A DNA stretch of 64,000 nt from Pseudomonadota bacterium. GTDB lineage: Bacteria; Pseudomonadota; Alphaproteobacteria; Rhizobiales; Hyphomicrobiaceae. The stretch is from the NCBI GenBank assembly GCA_018242295.1, contig JAFECE010000009.1, positions 203,818-267,817 of the forward strand, read 5' to 3'. The position numbers were made by a program, and so were the translations under genes. The notes beneath the pieces were generated by a model. That model was not told the origin of the DNA, searched no databases, and saw only the letters and a list, made by a program, of their open reading frames with translations. Of this stretch, positions 17,766-26,777 are shown piece after piece (position 1 is the first letter of the stretch; the number at the start of each line of letters is the position of its first letter).

Positions 17766-19736
17766 CTACCGAAAAACGCGCGCTGCAAGGGCGGATACAA
17801 CTAGATGCGGCTTGATCTTCCCGACCGAAGTAGAGGTCCTACCCGAGAAAATGAACCTTAAAAGATGCGCTTTCGAGCCCGCGGAATTTTCGAATTCAAC
17901 GCCAAAGCCATGCTCGGTTTTTCGCCGGATATAGGCCTCAACCGACACGTCCGCGAACCGCACGCGAACCTCGCTGCCAAGCGGCAAAGGTGGGTTGCCC
18001 AAGAGATGCATACCGCTCACCGAAACGTCGGACGCATAAAATTCGAATAATTGTCCATCGGCGCCGAGCTTGACGGGAACGCGAACATCGAAGCGCTCGC
18101 CGTTGCGTCGTTGCTGCTGCTCGCTGCAGACATAGCAGCAGAGCGTGAGCACAACGATATTGTACCAACTCCAGAAGAGCGCGATGGCGCTCGATTCCGC
18201 CAACGGCCGCGTTGGGTCAATGAGAAAGGCGGTGACGATTCCGGCCGCTGTCAGCGCGAGCAGAGTGCCGAATATTCTGAGCAGCGGCCATTGGATGAAT
18301 TGCTTGCTACGGTCGCCGCCCTTGGCCGTCACTTTGAACTTCTGGCCGTTCGGCCGCAAAAGTCCGGCAACGACGGATTTCAAGACTTCGGTCGAGCACA
18401 GCATCTGATAGAGGTCTTGCATCAGCGGCAGTACCCGCCCTTCCGTCAGCCACAGGAATATGGCGATTTGCGCCGCGAGAAAGGGCGCAAGATACCAGAT
18501 CGCGTCGATGACGTTGGCGTGGACGGCCTCAATGCCGAAAAGCAGATAAAGCGCCGGTACGATGACGCCGAGCACACGAAAAAGATGTGTCGCCGACCAG
18601 TGAAGAAACGTCTCGCAAAGCATGACGCGATCGACGAAGGGAAGGCCGTTCCCGATTTTCAAGGGACCGCTCGGGCCACGGCAGATTTGTACGAAGCCAA
18701 GGCACCAGCGCGCCCGTTGACCGGTGTACTCGGCGAGTCCTTCCGGCGCGAGACCGAGCGAAAGCACCTCGTTCAGATAGACCGTGCCATAGCCCTTCTC
18801 ACGCAGCCGCAGCGAAACGAGGTAATCCTCGGTTACCGAATCCGTCGGAAAGCCGCCGATGCTCTGCAAGGCGTCGAATCTGATGATCGATGACGTGCCG
18901 CAACAGAAAGCGGCGCCCCAGGCATCCTTGGACGCCATGACGATGTCGAAGAAGAAGCGCTGCTCGTCGGGCCACACGCGCGTCAGTGCCAGATTGCTCT
19001 GAATGGGATCGGGATTGAAAAAATGCTGCGGTGTCTGCACGACGCCCACTTTGGGGTCGAGCGCGAGCGCCAGTCCTCGCATCAAGAATTCCGGGAGTGG
19101 CACGAAATCCGCGTCAAGGATCGAAATGAAATCCGGTTTTTCATCGAGCGCGGCGAGCTTCTTCAGCGCAGCGTTGATGTTTCCGGCCTTGGCGTGCGCG
19201 TTGTTGCTTCGCGTCAGATAGCCAACCCCGTGCCGCTCGCAGAGAGATGCAAGCCAAGGTCGCCGCCCATCGTCACAAACCCAGACGCGGAAGTTCGGAT
19301 AATTGATGGCGAGCGTGCCGATGATCGTGCGCTCGAGAATGCTTTCATCTTCGTTATACGTGCAGATGAGCACGTCGACCTTTGGCAGTCTCGGTTGAGC
19401 GAGAAGCTTCGGAAGATTGCGTTCGACCTCGGCTGTGCGATTGCGGGTTCGCGTCAGAAAGATCTGCGATGCCGTGGCGCCGAGCATCGTGACGGCTTCC
19501 ACGGCGGTGAAAAGAAATCCCACGATGAAGTCGATGGGATCGCTCGCCGAAGGAATCGTGCTGAACATTCGCCATGTCATGTACCGCCAGCCAAGACCGA
19601 GGCAGATGATGATGGCGCACGTTCGCACGACAGTATTGTTGCGATTGACCCACGGCAGGATTGCCGCCGCAAGCAGGCCAATGATGAAGGCCGGCAGCAA
19701 GGCATCGAAATAGTTCATTTCTGCAGCGGACGTCAT
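17766..19736 (-). CDS. PilZ-domain processive GT2 (BcsA/BgsA-like glycan synthase)
   Basis: 656 residues of an inner-membrane processive glycosyltransferase. N-terminal helices are followed by the catalytic domain with DD (155-156), DAD (208-210), TED (302-304) and QRARW (340-344), then further helices and a C-terminal PilZ domain with RxxxR (544-548) and DVSVSG (570-575), the known cyclic-di-GMP site. There is no BcsB, BcsC or BcsZ nearby; the partner is an HlyD-like protein 12 bp upstream. This layout resembles the bgsBA genes for mixed-linkage beta-glucan in rhizobia more than a cellulose operon. The product is inferred. Confidence 0.88.
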   Translation of the reverse strand: MTSAAEMNYFDALLPAFIIGLLAAAILPWVNRNNTVVRTCAIIICLGLGWRYMTWRMFSTIPSASDPIDFIVGFLFTAVEAVTMLGATASQIFLTRTRNRTAEVERNLPKLLAQPRLPKVDVLICTYNEDESILERTIIGTLAINYPNFRVWVCDDGRRPWLASLCERHGVGYLTRSNNAHAKAGNINAALKKLAALDEKPDFISILDADFVPLPEFLMRGLALALDPKVGVVQTPQHFFNPDPIQSNLALTRVWPDEQRFFFDIVMASKDAWGAAFCCGTSSIIRFDALQSIGGFPTDSVTEDYLVSLRLREKGYGTVYLNEVLSLGLAPEGLAEYTGQRARWCLGFVQICRGPSGPLKIGNGLPFVDRVMLCETFLHWSATHLFRVLGVIVPALYLLFGIEAVHANVIDAIWYLAPFLAAQIAIFLWLTEGRVLPLMQDLYQMLCSTEVLKSVVAGLLRPNGQKFKVTAKGGDRSKQFIQWPLLRIFGTLLALTAAGIVTAFLIDPTRPLAESSAIALFWSWYNIVVLTLCCYVCSEQQQRRNGERFDVRVPVKLGADGQLFEFYASDVSVSGMHLLGNPPLPLGSEVRVRFADVSVEAYIRRKTEHGFGVEFENSAGSKAHLLRFIFSGRTSTSVGKIKPHLVVSALAARVFR

Positions 19737-19748
19737 CCCGGCGCTCGC

Positions 19749-21254
19749 TCAATACGTGCGTGAAAAGCCGGCGGCGCTGGCAGTATCGAACTGGACGAGC
19801 CCGGAACGCCCGATGCGGCAGTCGGCGTGCTTCAGGAGATCCGGAAATCTAAGCGTAACGTGATAGGGCTCGCGGCTGAGCGCATTTTGCTGGATCGCAC
19901 TGTTCGATGCGACGGCGGCAAGGCCATTCAGGCTGACAACGGTGCCCTTAAGCTCTCCGCCGCCGTCCCGAGGCTTGAACGTGGCCGTCTGTCCGACAGC
20001 TAATCGCTGATAGGCAGTTTCGCTGACGCTCGCCGTGACGATTGCGCTTCCGCAATCGAGAAGCTTGACCAGGTCTTGGCCGGCGTTGACGTGCTCGCCA
20101 GGTGCGGTCAGCATTTCCCATACGCGCCCGTTCACGGTCGAACGGATCGCCACTTGTGAAAGTTCGTCGTGACGCTCCTGTTCCTTGACGAGTTCCGCCT
20201 CTACGCTTTCGAGTTCCGCCCTGCTGCCGACAAGGCGCGCCTGCACGTCTGATAGCTCGAGCGAGACCTCCATCTTGCGCTGCGCCGACTGGGGCGTATC
20301 GTTATAGCTGTCGCCGACGTACGTTCCCCTTTTTGCCGCATCGAGCTCGACGAGCATGCCCTTGCGGCGCTCGGCTTGGCCCTTGACGGCTTGCTCCGCG
20401 ACATGCGCATCGCCCACCGCCTTATCGAGAAACGCCTGGCTCACCGCATCTGTTTTGCGCAACGTCATCGCTCTCGTCAGCGCATCGGCAGCGACCGAGT
20501 ATTGCGCCTCCGCCGACGCCGAGTCGGTGTCGGCCTGCCGCAATCTCTGCTCGAGTTGCTCGATGCGCCCGATACGGAACCGCTCTTGCTGCACTGACAA
20601 CTCTTCGAGGCTCGTGAGGAGGAGCTGCTTCTTTCCTTCCAGCGCACCGATATTCGTTCTGAGTTGGTTGCGCTCTCTCGTCAGGTTCGCGAGATGAGAG
20701 GAATCCGCTCTAGGGTTGCGAACGACGAGAATATTTTGGTCATGACTGAACATGCTGCCGACATCGGTATCGGCCTCCGCCATGCTGACCTCGCCCTCGA
20801 TGGGCGCCCTGAGTGTTATCACCCGCGCATTGACGACGGCTTCGGCGCTTGTCGTTGCAAGCAGCCGCTGCACGGGAAGCCAGCCGAGTGCCAATGCAAG
20901 CGCGACCGCCAATACGGATTTGATAATCGTAGCTGGCCGGATATCGGAAGGCAGCGCGATTGGCCCGATCCCTTTGGTGGGGCTTTCAGCAGGCTCAGGA
21001 GCCGGAACGACACGCGGTTCTGGAGTTTCACTGGGGGTGTCGCCGCGCAAGTTCTTGACCACGGCGTCGAGGTAGGCGAGCTGGACGTCGGTTGTGAACT
21101 CGTTTTCACGCGCCGCCTCAAGTGCTGCAGCGTCGGCCGGATCGGTCGACGCTGAGGCGCGCAGCCTCGGAGACCTTGTAGTGACAGTCATGCTAGACGC
21201 CGAATTGGACGACATGGGCCACGCGCTCGGTTGGAGGGTTCCGTGAGACGCCAT
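19749..21254 (-). CDS. HlyD/membrane-fusion-like partner of the glycan synthase (BgsB/Alg44-like)
   Basis: 501 residues. A disordered N-terminus leads to one membrane helix (TIIKSVLAVALALALGWLPV), then a lipoyl-like half (APIEGEVSMAEADTDVGSMF), a long coiled coil of about 150 residues rich in Glu/Gln/Arg/Leu, and the second half with STVNGRVWEMLTAPGEHVNA. This is the HlyD adaptor plan, without the PilZ domain of Alg44. It lies first in the operon, so it probably guides the glycan through the periplasm. Three in-frame ATGs compete for the start. Confidence 0.85.
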   Translation of the reverse strand: MASHGTLQPSAWPMSSNSASSMTVTTRSPRLRASASTDPADAAALEAARENEFTTDVQLAYLDAVVKNLRGDTPSETPEPRVVPAPEPAESPTKGIGPIALPSDIRPATIIKSVLAVALALALGWLPVQRLLATTSAEAVVNARVITLRAPIEGEVSMAEADTDVGSMFSHDQNILVVRNPRADSSHLANLTRERNQLRTNIGALEGKKQLLLTSLEELSVQQERFRIGRIEQLEQRLRQADTDSASAEAQYSVAADALTRAMTLRKTDAVSQAFLDKAVGDAHVAEQAVKGQAERRKGMLVELDAAKRGTYVGDSYNDTPQSAQRKMEVSLELSDVQARLVGSRAELESVEAELVKEQERHDELSQVAIRSTVNGRVWEMLTAPGEHVNAGQDLVKLLDCGSAIVTASVSETAYQRLAVGQTATFKPRDGGGELKGTVVSLNGLAAVASNSAIQQNALSREPYHVTLRFPDLLKHADCRIGRSGLVQFDTASAAGFSRTY

Positions 21255-21440
21255 GCTACGTGCAATGAATGACGTAATGCTGAGGATTTGATTTAATTAG
21301 TTCTTACGACTGACCGGATGAGAGACATCCGATTTGCGCGATGCCCTGTAAGCCCGGTCATACGGTTTTAAGTGCCCAAGGCCGCAGTTTCAGTTTCGCC
21401 GCCAAAGTCCTTCTGATCGAAACCTTTACATCATTTGTTG

Positions 21441-21464
21441 ACTATTGATGTACACTTTAATAGT
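21441..21464. promoter_or_regulatory. Palindrome upstream of haem-type receptor
   Basis: Arms ACTATT (21441-21446) and AATAGT (21459-21464) with GTAC in the core, in the divergent region between the HlyD-like gene and the receptor gene. A TTGTTG/TAATAG pair with a 17-bp spacer overlaps it and could be the promoter. An iron-responsive operator is possible but unproven. Confidence 0.35.
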
Positions 21465-21599
21465 GTGGCGTAACCCGATCCGTCGGGTCTTCTTGGCGTG
21501 CGCTTCCGGGGGAGGTTCGCAGAGAAGGAGGCAAGCCCGCCATTGAGCGCAAGAGCGCCCAGCCAGCCAGCCCGTAGCAATCTGGAATCACGGGGGAGT

Positions 21600-23927
21600 A
21601 TGGCGATGGCTGTGCGTGGCTTTGATATTTCAAGTTCGAGACCGATAGGCTTCGGCGCCGGGGGGCAATCGGGGGGAACGTTCGGTAAGGCCGCACTTGC
21701 GCTGACGGTTTCGGCCGCTGCGCTTGTGCTGGCCGTACCGGCATTTGCGCAAGAGACGCAGCTGCCGGGAATCAACGTGCAGGGCGCTCAAGCGAAGAAG
21801 AGCAGTGCGCCGAAAGCTAAGCCAAAGCCGAAGCCCGCTCAGGCCGCGCAATCGGAGCCTGTTGCTCCGCCGCCGGAGAGCGAGGGCGGAAATCAAGCGG
21901 CGACAATTGATGCACCATACAATACGCCCGCTGGCGTCAGCGTCGCCGGTCAAAGCGAGATTCAGACATTCGGTCAGACCAACGTTCAGGACGTCTTCCG
22001 CGCCATGCCGGGCGTCTCGACCGGCAACGATCCGAACAATCCTGGCGTCGCCGTCAACATCCGCGGCTTCGAGGGCCAAGGCCGCGTAAACATGATGATC
22101 GACGGCGTGCGGCAGAATTTCCGGATCACCGGGCACACTGCAGGAGGATTCGCCTATGTCGATCCGCTGCTTCTGGCGAGCATCGAAGTCCAGCGCGGCG
22201 CGGTTTCCGGCGTCGGCGGTTCAGGCGCCCTGGCGGGTTCCGCCAATATGCGCACACTCGACGTGGATGACGTTTTGAAGCCCGGAAAGAATTACGGAGC
22301 GCTCACTAGCCTGACGTGGGGCAGCAATGGCGTCGGATTTTCAGAAATGGGAGCTGGCGCCATTCGCAGCGGCGCAATCAGCATCGTCGGAGCGATCAGC
22401 AAGCACAATCAGGATGACTACGACAACGGTCGCGGACAGCGAGTCCCGTTTACGGATCAAGACCTAATTTCAGGATTGGCAAAGGTCCACATCCAGATTG
22501 ATCCAACACAGCAGCTCTCGTTTGGCACCGTTCTCTACAACAATGATTTCACGGCGAACTCTTACAATCAAAACATCGATTCAAAAATCTATACGGCCAG
22601 CTACGAATACAATCCCGGAAACGACCTGATCAACTTCCGCGCAAATTTTTCGGGAAGTGATCTGAAGTTGAAATATTTGAGTCCCGCGGAAAACTTGAAT
22701 TCTGTTGTTTATAGCCAAGCTGGGCGGCGAATAGAAGATATAGGCCTTGGATTCGACGTTTCCAATACTTCGCTGTTCGATTTGGGCGGCATCCATGTCA
22801 TGTCCAACTATGGCTATGAATACTTCCATGACGACGTCAATGCATGGAACGTGGTTAATGCTAACCTGAACGGCGGCACGAATCCCTCGGGTAAATCCTC
22901 GATCGGGGGCGCATTCTCGCAAACGACGTTCTCCAAGAGTATCTTCGATTTCATCGTTGGTCTCCGTTACGATGATTACAACCTCAAAGGTTCTGGCGAC
23001 GTTTTCGTCGATGCTCTGCCTGGCTACTATGTCGGTCAACCCGGCACCTATACGCCTGCTTTGCCATCGTTCCTCGCGACGGGTCCGTACAAGGTCGACA
23101 AGTCGGACGGCGGATTTAGCCCTAAGCTGACATTGGCGGTTAAGCCTGTCGATTGGTTCCAGCCTTACGTGACGTGGTCCAATTCGTTTCGCGCTCCCAC
23201 AATTTCTGAAACACTACTGGGAGGCGTTCATCCCGGAGCTGGCGATCCCACTCAGTTTGCCCCTAATCCATACCTGCAACCCGAGACTCAAACAGGGTGG
23301 GAGTTCGGCTTCAACTCAAAGGTCGATGGTCTTTTCCAACCCGGAGATTCGTTCCGCTTCAAAGGCAATTACTACACAATGGATGTAGAGAATTACATCA
23401 CTGCTAGCACGGTAGATCCCTATGGACTGCTTTGGTTTTACGTCAATAATCCAGGCACCTCGAAGGTCGAAGGCGTCGAGCTGCAGGGCACATATGACGT
23501 CGGTTACGCTTTCGCAGGCTTGAGCTACAGCCATAACCACACCACGCTTCCGTCGCAGTTGGACGGTCTCGGCATGCATAGCTATTTGCCGGGCGACATA
23601 GCGACCGTTACGGGCGGCTTACGGTTCTTCGATCAGCGTCTGACAGTGGGGGCGCGCGCCTATTACACGTCGAAGAGTCAGGCCGGAGATCTCAACACGG
23701 AATCCTTTGGCGGTCCCGCATTCTACGAGGGCTATACGACCTACGACCTCTTCTCCAATTACAAGGTCAACGATGACGTCGACGTTGGTCTGAACATCAC
23801 CAATCTCACCGATGTAGCTTACTCGCCTGCGCTCAGTGCAGGGGGCACGGGGGGAAGCATCAACCATGTTCCGGCAGACACCGGTCGTGGCCGCACGTTC
23901 CTGCTGACGACCCGGGCGCAATTCTAA
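21600..23927 (+). CDS. TonB-dependent receptor, haem/haemoglobin type
   Basis: 775 residues from ATG 21600, which has GGGGGAG upstream; the frame is open further but earlier starts lack support. A signal peptide (VPAFAQ) is followed by a Lys/Pro/Ala-rich linker, then a plug domain with NIRGFEGQGRVNMMIDGVRQ and a 22-strand barrel ending in RAQF. Within the barrel, NSFRAPTISE and NPYLQPET correspond to the FRAP and NPNL boxes of haem receptors. A TonB gene follows after about 100 bp, suggesting a dedicated energiser. Ligand assignment is by motif only. Confidence 0.87.
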   Translation: MAMAVRGFDISSSRPIGFGAGGQSGGTFGKAALALTVSAAALVLAVPAFAQETQLPGINVQGAQAKKSSAPKAKPKPKPAQAAQSEPVAPPPESEGGNQAATIDAPYNTPAGVSVAGQSEIQTFGQTNVQDVFRAMPGVSTGNDPNNPGVAVNIRGFEGQGRVNMMIDGVRQNFRITGHTAGGFAYVDPLLLASIEVQRGAVSGVGGSGALAGSANMRTLDVDDVLKPGKNYGALTSLTWGSNGVGFSEMGAGAIRSGAISIVGAISKHNQDDYDNGRGQRVPFTDQDLISGLAKVHIQIDPTQQLSFGTVLYNNDFTANSYNQNIDSKIYTASYEYNPGNDLINFRANFSGSDLKLKYLSPAENLNSVVYSQAGRRIEDIGLGFDVSNTSLFDLGGIHVMSNYGYEYFHDDVNAWNVVNANLNGGTNPSGKSSIGGAFSQTTFSKSIFDFIVGLRYDDYNLKGSGDVFVDALPGYYVGQPGTYTPALPSFLATGPYKVDKSDGGFSPKLTLAVKPVDWFQPYVTWSNSFRAPTISETLLGGVHPGAGDPTQFAPNPYLQPETQTGWEFGFNSKVDGLFQPGDSFRFKGNYYTMDVENYITASTVDPYGLLWFYVNNPGTSKVEGVELQGTYDVGYAFAGLSYSHNHTTLPSQLDGLGMHSYLPGDIATVTGGLRFFDQRLTVGARAYYTSKSQAGDLNTESFGGPAFYEGYTTYDLFSNYKVNDDVDVGLNITNLTDVAYSPALSAGGTGGSINHVPADTGRGRTFLLTTRAQF

Positions 23928-23961
23928 TCGCCTCGCGAAAGCGCGACGCATCGACAAAGTT

Positions 23962-23995
23962 CTGCATCGGCGGGAGCCATCTTCCGCCGATGCCT
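23962..23995 (+). terminator. Stem-loop between receptor and tonB
   Basis: Ten-base arms GCATCGGCGG (23962-23971) and CCGCCGATGC (23982-23991), followed by CTTTC. It may partly terminate after the receptor so that less tonB than receptor is made, or stabilise the receptor mRNA. Confidence 0.6.
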
Positions 23996-24029
23996 TTCGA
24001 GGCAACGAGTACCAGGGAGACCAGCGAAA

Positions 24030-25121
24030 TTGACGTTCCTTGAACGGCAGGATCACCGGTCGCGCGAAATGCGCTCGTCAGATTCCCGATCTCGCGCCTT
24101 CGAACCGCGGCGGCCGCAAGGCAACGTCGTCCCCTTTGCGTTTGATAAAACAGGCAGCAACGACCGGAGAGCACCCAATCGAGGGATCGCCGGAGCCGTA
24201 GCAGCGGCGCCGCCACCAAATCCCGCGAAAGCGGAATCCCGAAAGCTGCTCATTGCCACGATTGCTATTTCCGCGGCAATTCATGCAGCTGCGATCGCGT
24301 CGATAATGTCGGGCGACGCCGGCGAGCAATTCGGGATGCTCGATAGCAAGATCGATACCTTCAGCCTTTCGACGACCCAATCGATCGTTCTCGAATCGAT
24401 CTCCACCGATCAAGCGGAAATGGCGTCCGCAGCCGCCGCGGCCTCTCAGGCCGGAAGCGTAGAATCCGCCGAATCCGCGCCGCAGGAAAAGGCGGAGGTG
24501 AAGGAGACACCGCTCACCGATCAGCCGCCGCCGAAGCCGATCAAAGTCGCCGACGTGACGCCATCAGCCGTCGCACCAACGGAAGACCCTTTGCCGGTCA
24601 TAAGGGGTGGCGGAGAGCCCGACGCGGCAAGCGAGATCAAAGCCGAGGAGTTCTCTGAAAAGCCCGTCGAAGAAATGCCAGATGCCATAGAGACGAAAGA
24701 CGACGCTCCGGCAAAGGCGAAGCAGGAACAGAAGGTCGAAAAAGAACGCAAGATCGAGCAGGAGCAATCGCATCATCAGACGGCAGGCGGTGCCGTATCG
24801 CGTTCGAGCACCTCGAATGCGGCCGTCGACGGCAGGGCTTCCGCAAGCCGCGGCAATGCGTTGAGCTATGCGGCGGGCGTGCGGTCCCGCGTCGAGCGCA
24901 ACAAGCCGTCGAGCAATGGCCTCCGCGGCACAGTCAGTGTTTCGTTCGGAATTACGATTACAGGTGAATTAAGCTATGTGAGGCTGTCGGAGTCCTCCGG
25001 CAGCGCTAAACTCGATCAAGCGGCGATGGATGCTGTTCGGCAGGCCGCGCCGTTCGGCGAACCACCTTCCGGGCTGACGCCCACTCAACTGAGCTACGTG
25101 ATCCCGTTTTACTTCCGTTGA
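24030..25121 (+). CDS. TonB-family energy transducer
   Basis: 363 residues. A cytoplasmic N-terminus is followed by one membrane helix (LLIATIAISAAIHAAAIASI), a long Pro/Lys/Glu-rich periplasmic spacer with PPPKPIKVADV, and a C-terminal TonB domain YAAGVRSRVERNKPSS, GTVSVSFGITITGELSYVRL, SSGSAKLDQAAMDAVRQAAP, ending in VIPFYFR. It couples the proton gradient (through ExbBD, not in the window) to outer-membrane receptors. The TTG at 24030 has AGGGAG upstream; an ATG at 24069 is the alternative. Confidence 0.9.
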   Translation: MTFLERQDHRSREMRSSDSRSRAFEPRRPQGNVVPFAFDKTGSNDRRAPNRGIAGAVAAAPPPNPAKAESRKLLIATIAISAAIHAAAIASIMSGDAGEQFGMLDSKIDTFSLSTTQSIVLESISTDQAEMASAAAAASQAGSVESAESAPQEKAEVKETPLTDQPPPKPIKVADVTPSAVAPTEDPLPVIRGGGEPDAASEIKAEEFSEKPVEEMPDAIETKDDAPAKAKQEQKVEKERKIEQEQSHHQTAGGAVSRSSTSNAAVDGRASASRGNALSYAAGVRSRVERNKPSSNGLRGTVSVSFGITITGELSYVRLSESSGSAKLDQAAMDAVRQAAPFGEPPSGLTPTQLSYVIPFYFR

Positions 25122-25229
25122 GGCCCTCGCTGGCTCGCCCGATTTGCCAACAAAACCCAGACGCGGAAGACCGCACATTGCACAAATGCGGTCCGCGCTG
25201 AAAACCAATATGAAACCAAAATACCACGA

Positions 25230-25259
25230 GAGCACCCGAGTTAGCTAGCTCGAGTGCTC
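25230..25259. terminator. Bidirectional terminator-like hairpin
   Basis: Arms GAGCAC-C-CGAG (25230-25240) and CTCG-A-GTGCTC (25249-25259) between tonB and the convergent gene at 25287. On the minus strand the stem is followed by a short ATTTT run. Confidence 0.65.
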
Positions 25260-25286
25260 CCGGTAATGATCGTTGAAGCCGTGTCG

Positions 25287-25691
25287 TCAGACGAGAGCTT
25301 CTTCCTTCACGGGCACAGCCTCTTCTTCCTTCACCAGCGGCATAGCCAGTGGACGTTCGATCTGAGTGTCGCAAACGCGGGCCACGACGCCAGGTCCCAG
25401 AGCCTGAAGCGTTATCACTCGGCCGTTCCTAAAGCGGATAGCGTCACGGTGAAATGGCCCGTCCACCTGCGTGAACGTGGCGCTTTCCCGGTCCGATACA
25501 TCCGCATGCTCTTGAATAAACGACGAGATGCCGGAAAGCTGAAGCTCCATATCGCACGCCATGCAAATAGCGACCGACTGATCACCACGGGCTACAAAAC
25601 CCACGGTTCCGCTCGGAAACTTATTGCTGATGTACTCCTCGCCCCGTCGCGCTGGCCGGCTCTGAAACATTTCTAGAGAATAGTCGCACAT
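25287..25691 (-). CDS. Conserved hypothetical protein with MCDYSL start
   Basis: 134 residues. The opening MCDYSLEMFQSRPARRGEEY, then GTVGFVARGDQSVAICMACD, matches a family of hypothetical proteins I recognise from Hyphomicrobiales by its MCDYSL start and QSRPA box. The C-terminus ends in a Glu/Val/Lys-rich tail (VKEEEAVPVKEEALV). I chose the ATG at 25691, which has GAGG six bases upstream, over the ATG at 25703. Function unknown; no signal peptide. Confidence 0.72.
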   Translation of the reverse strand: MCDYSLEMFQSRPARRGEEYISNKFPSGTVGFVARGDQSVAICMACDMELQLSGISSFIQEHADVSDRESATFTQVDGPFHRDAIRFRNGRVITLQALGPGVVARVCDTQIERPLAMPLVKEEEAVPVKEEALV

Positions 25692-25785
25692 GTCTGACCT
25701 CATCAGTTTGGTGCCACTAGTTCGGAGAACCCGTGAGCCGACTGCGAAGTTCCTGCCACGTGCCCGTAATGTTGAACGAAATCAG

Positions 25786-26676
25786 TTACGGCAAGACAGA
25801 CCATCGCTTGAACCAATTCTCGGCCTGGATCCAGGCATCTTTGGCTGCTTCCGCATGGTAGCTGGGACGGTAATCGGCATGGAAACCATGAGGCGCGCCG
25901 GGATAAATTTTGAATTCCGCTGTTTTTCCCGCAGCTGCTAAGGCCGCCTTCATCATATCGACCTGTGCCGGTGGAATGCCTTGATCGTCGCCGCCGTAAA
26001 GACCGAGCACGGGAGCCTTCATGTCGGCCGCAAGCTCGATGGGGCTTTTCGGCCAGACCTTCCTTTGCGCTTCCGGGTCGACGAGCGAGCCGTAAAAGGC
26101 AACGCCCGCTTTGACGTCGGGATTGGAGGCGCAATAGACCCATACGGTCCGGCCGCCACGGCAAAAGCCTAAAATGCCGAGCTTCGATGCGTCGCCGCCC
26201 TGGCTCTTGCCCCAGCGAACGGTCGCATCGAGGTCCGCGATAAGTGCAGAATCGGCTTTTGAGTTCACGAGCGGCATCAGCTCCTTGATGTCGCTGATCT
26301 TCGTAAGGTCGCCAAGTTTGAAATAATAATCCGGAGCAATTGCAAAGGCGCCGAGCTTTGCAAGACGCCGCGTCACGTCCTTGATGTAGGCGTGAAGGCC
26401 GAAGACCTCCATACAGACTAGAATGATCGGCGGATTGCGCACGCCCGTCGGCCTTGCGTAATAGGCCGGCATGGCACCTTCGGAAGTTTCCACCTTAGCG
26501 GTGCCGGTATCGAGACCTTCGGCGCCCGTCGTAATCGGGTTCGCGCGAACGGGCCCGGCTGCGAGCGTGTAGCCCGCGGCAGCCGCCGCGGATGCCGTCA
26601 TGAAGCGGCGCCTCGAGAGATATGCGCGCCGGATAAGTCCAAGAAGGTCGGACGCGACGTGTTGATGAGCAGTCAT
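25786..26676 (-). CDS. Tat-exported dienelactone-hydrolase-family protein
   Basis: 296 residues of the alpha/beta-hydrolase fold. A twin-arginine signal SRRRFM is followed by a hydrophobic Ala-rich stretch and a mature domain with EVFGLHAYIKDVTRRLA, the nucleophile motif GFCRGG (Cys), the acid in YGGDDQGIP and PGAPHGFHAD with the catalytic His. The Cys-Asp-His triad defines dienelactone hydrolases, which open lactone rings of chloroaromatic intermediates. Many such paralogues have unknown substrates. It follows the efflux operon on the same strand after about 100 bp. Confidence 0.88.
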   Translation of the reverse strand: MTAHQHVASDLLGLIRRAYLSRRRFMTASAAAAAGYTLAAGPVRANPITTGAEGLDTGTAKVETSEGAMPAYYARPTGVRNPPIILVCMEVFGLHAYIKDVTRRLAKLGAFAIAPDYYFKLGDLTKISDIKELMPLVNSKADSALIADLDATVRWGKSQGGDASKLGILGFCRGGRTVWVYCASNPDVKAGVAFYGSLVDPEAQRKVWPKSPIELAADMKAPVLGLYGGDDQGIPPAQVDMMKAALAAAGKTAEFKIYPGAPHGFHADYRPSYHAEAAKDAWIQAENWFKRWSVLP

Positions 26677-26777
26677 ATCCAGATCCTTTTCGACGCCACT
26701 TAATCTACATCGATCTTAGCCGTTCGGCTCCTCACGATATGTTGGATGGCGGCGCGGCGGAATGACGGCGGAAGCAC

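Noticed and set aside
18051-18893. 280-codon plus-strand frame inside the glycan synthase gene
   Set aside because: Shadow of a gene whose catalytic and PilZ motifs are intact on the minus strand.
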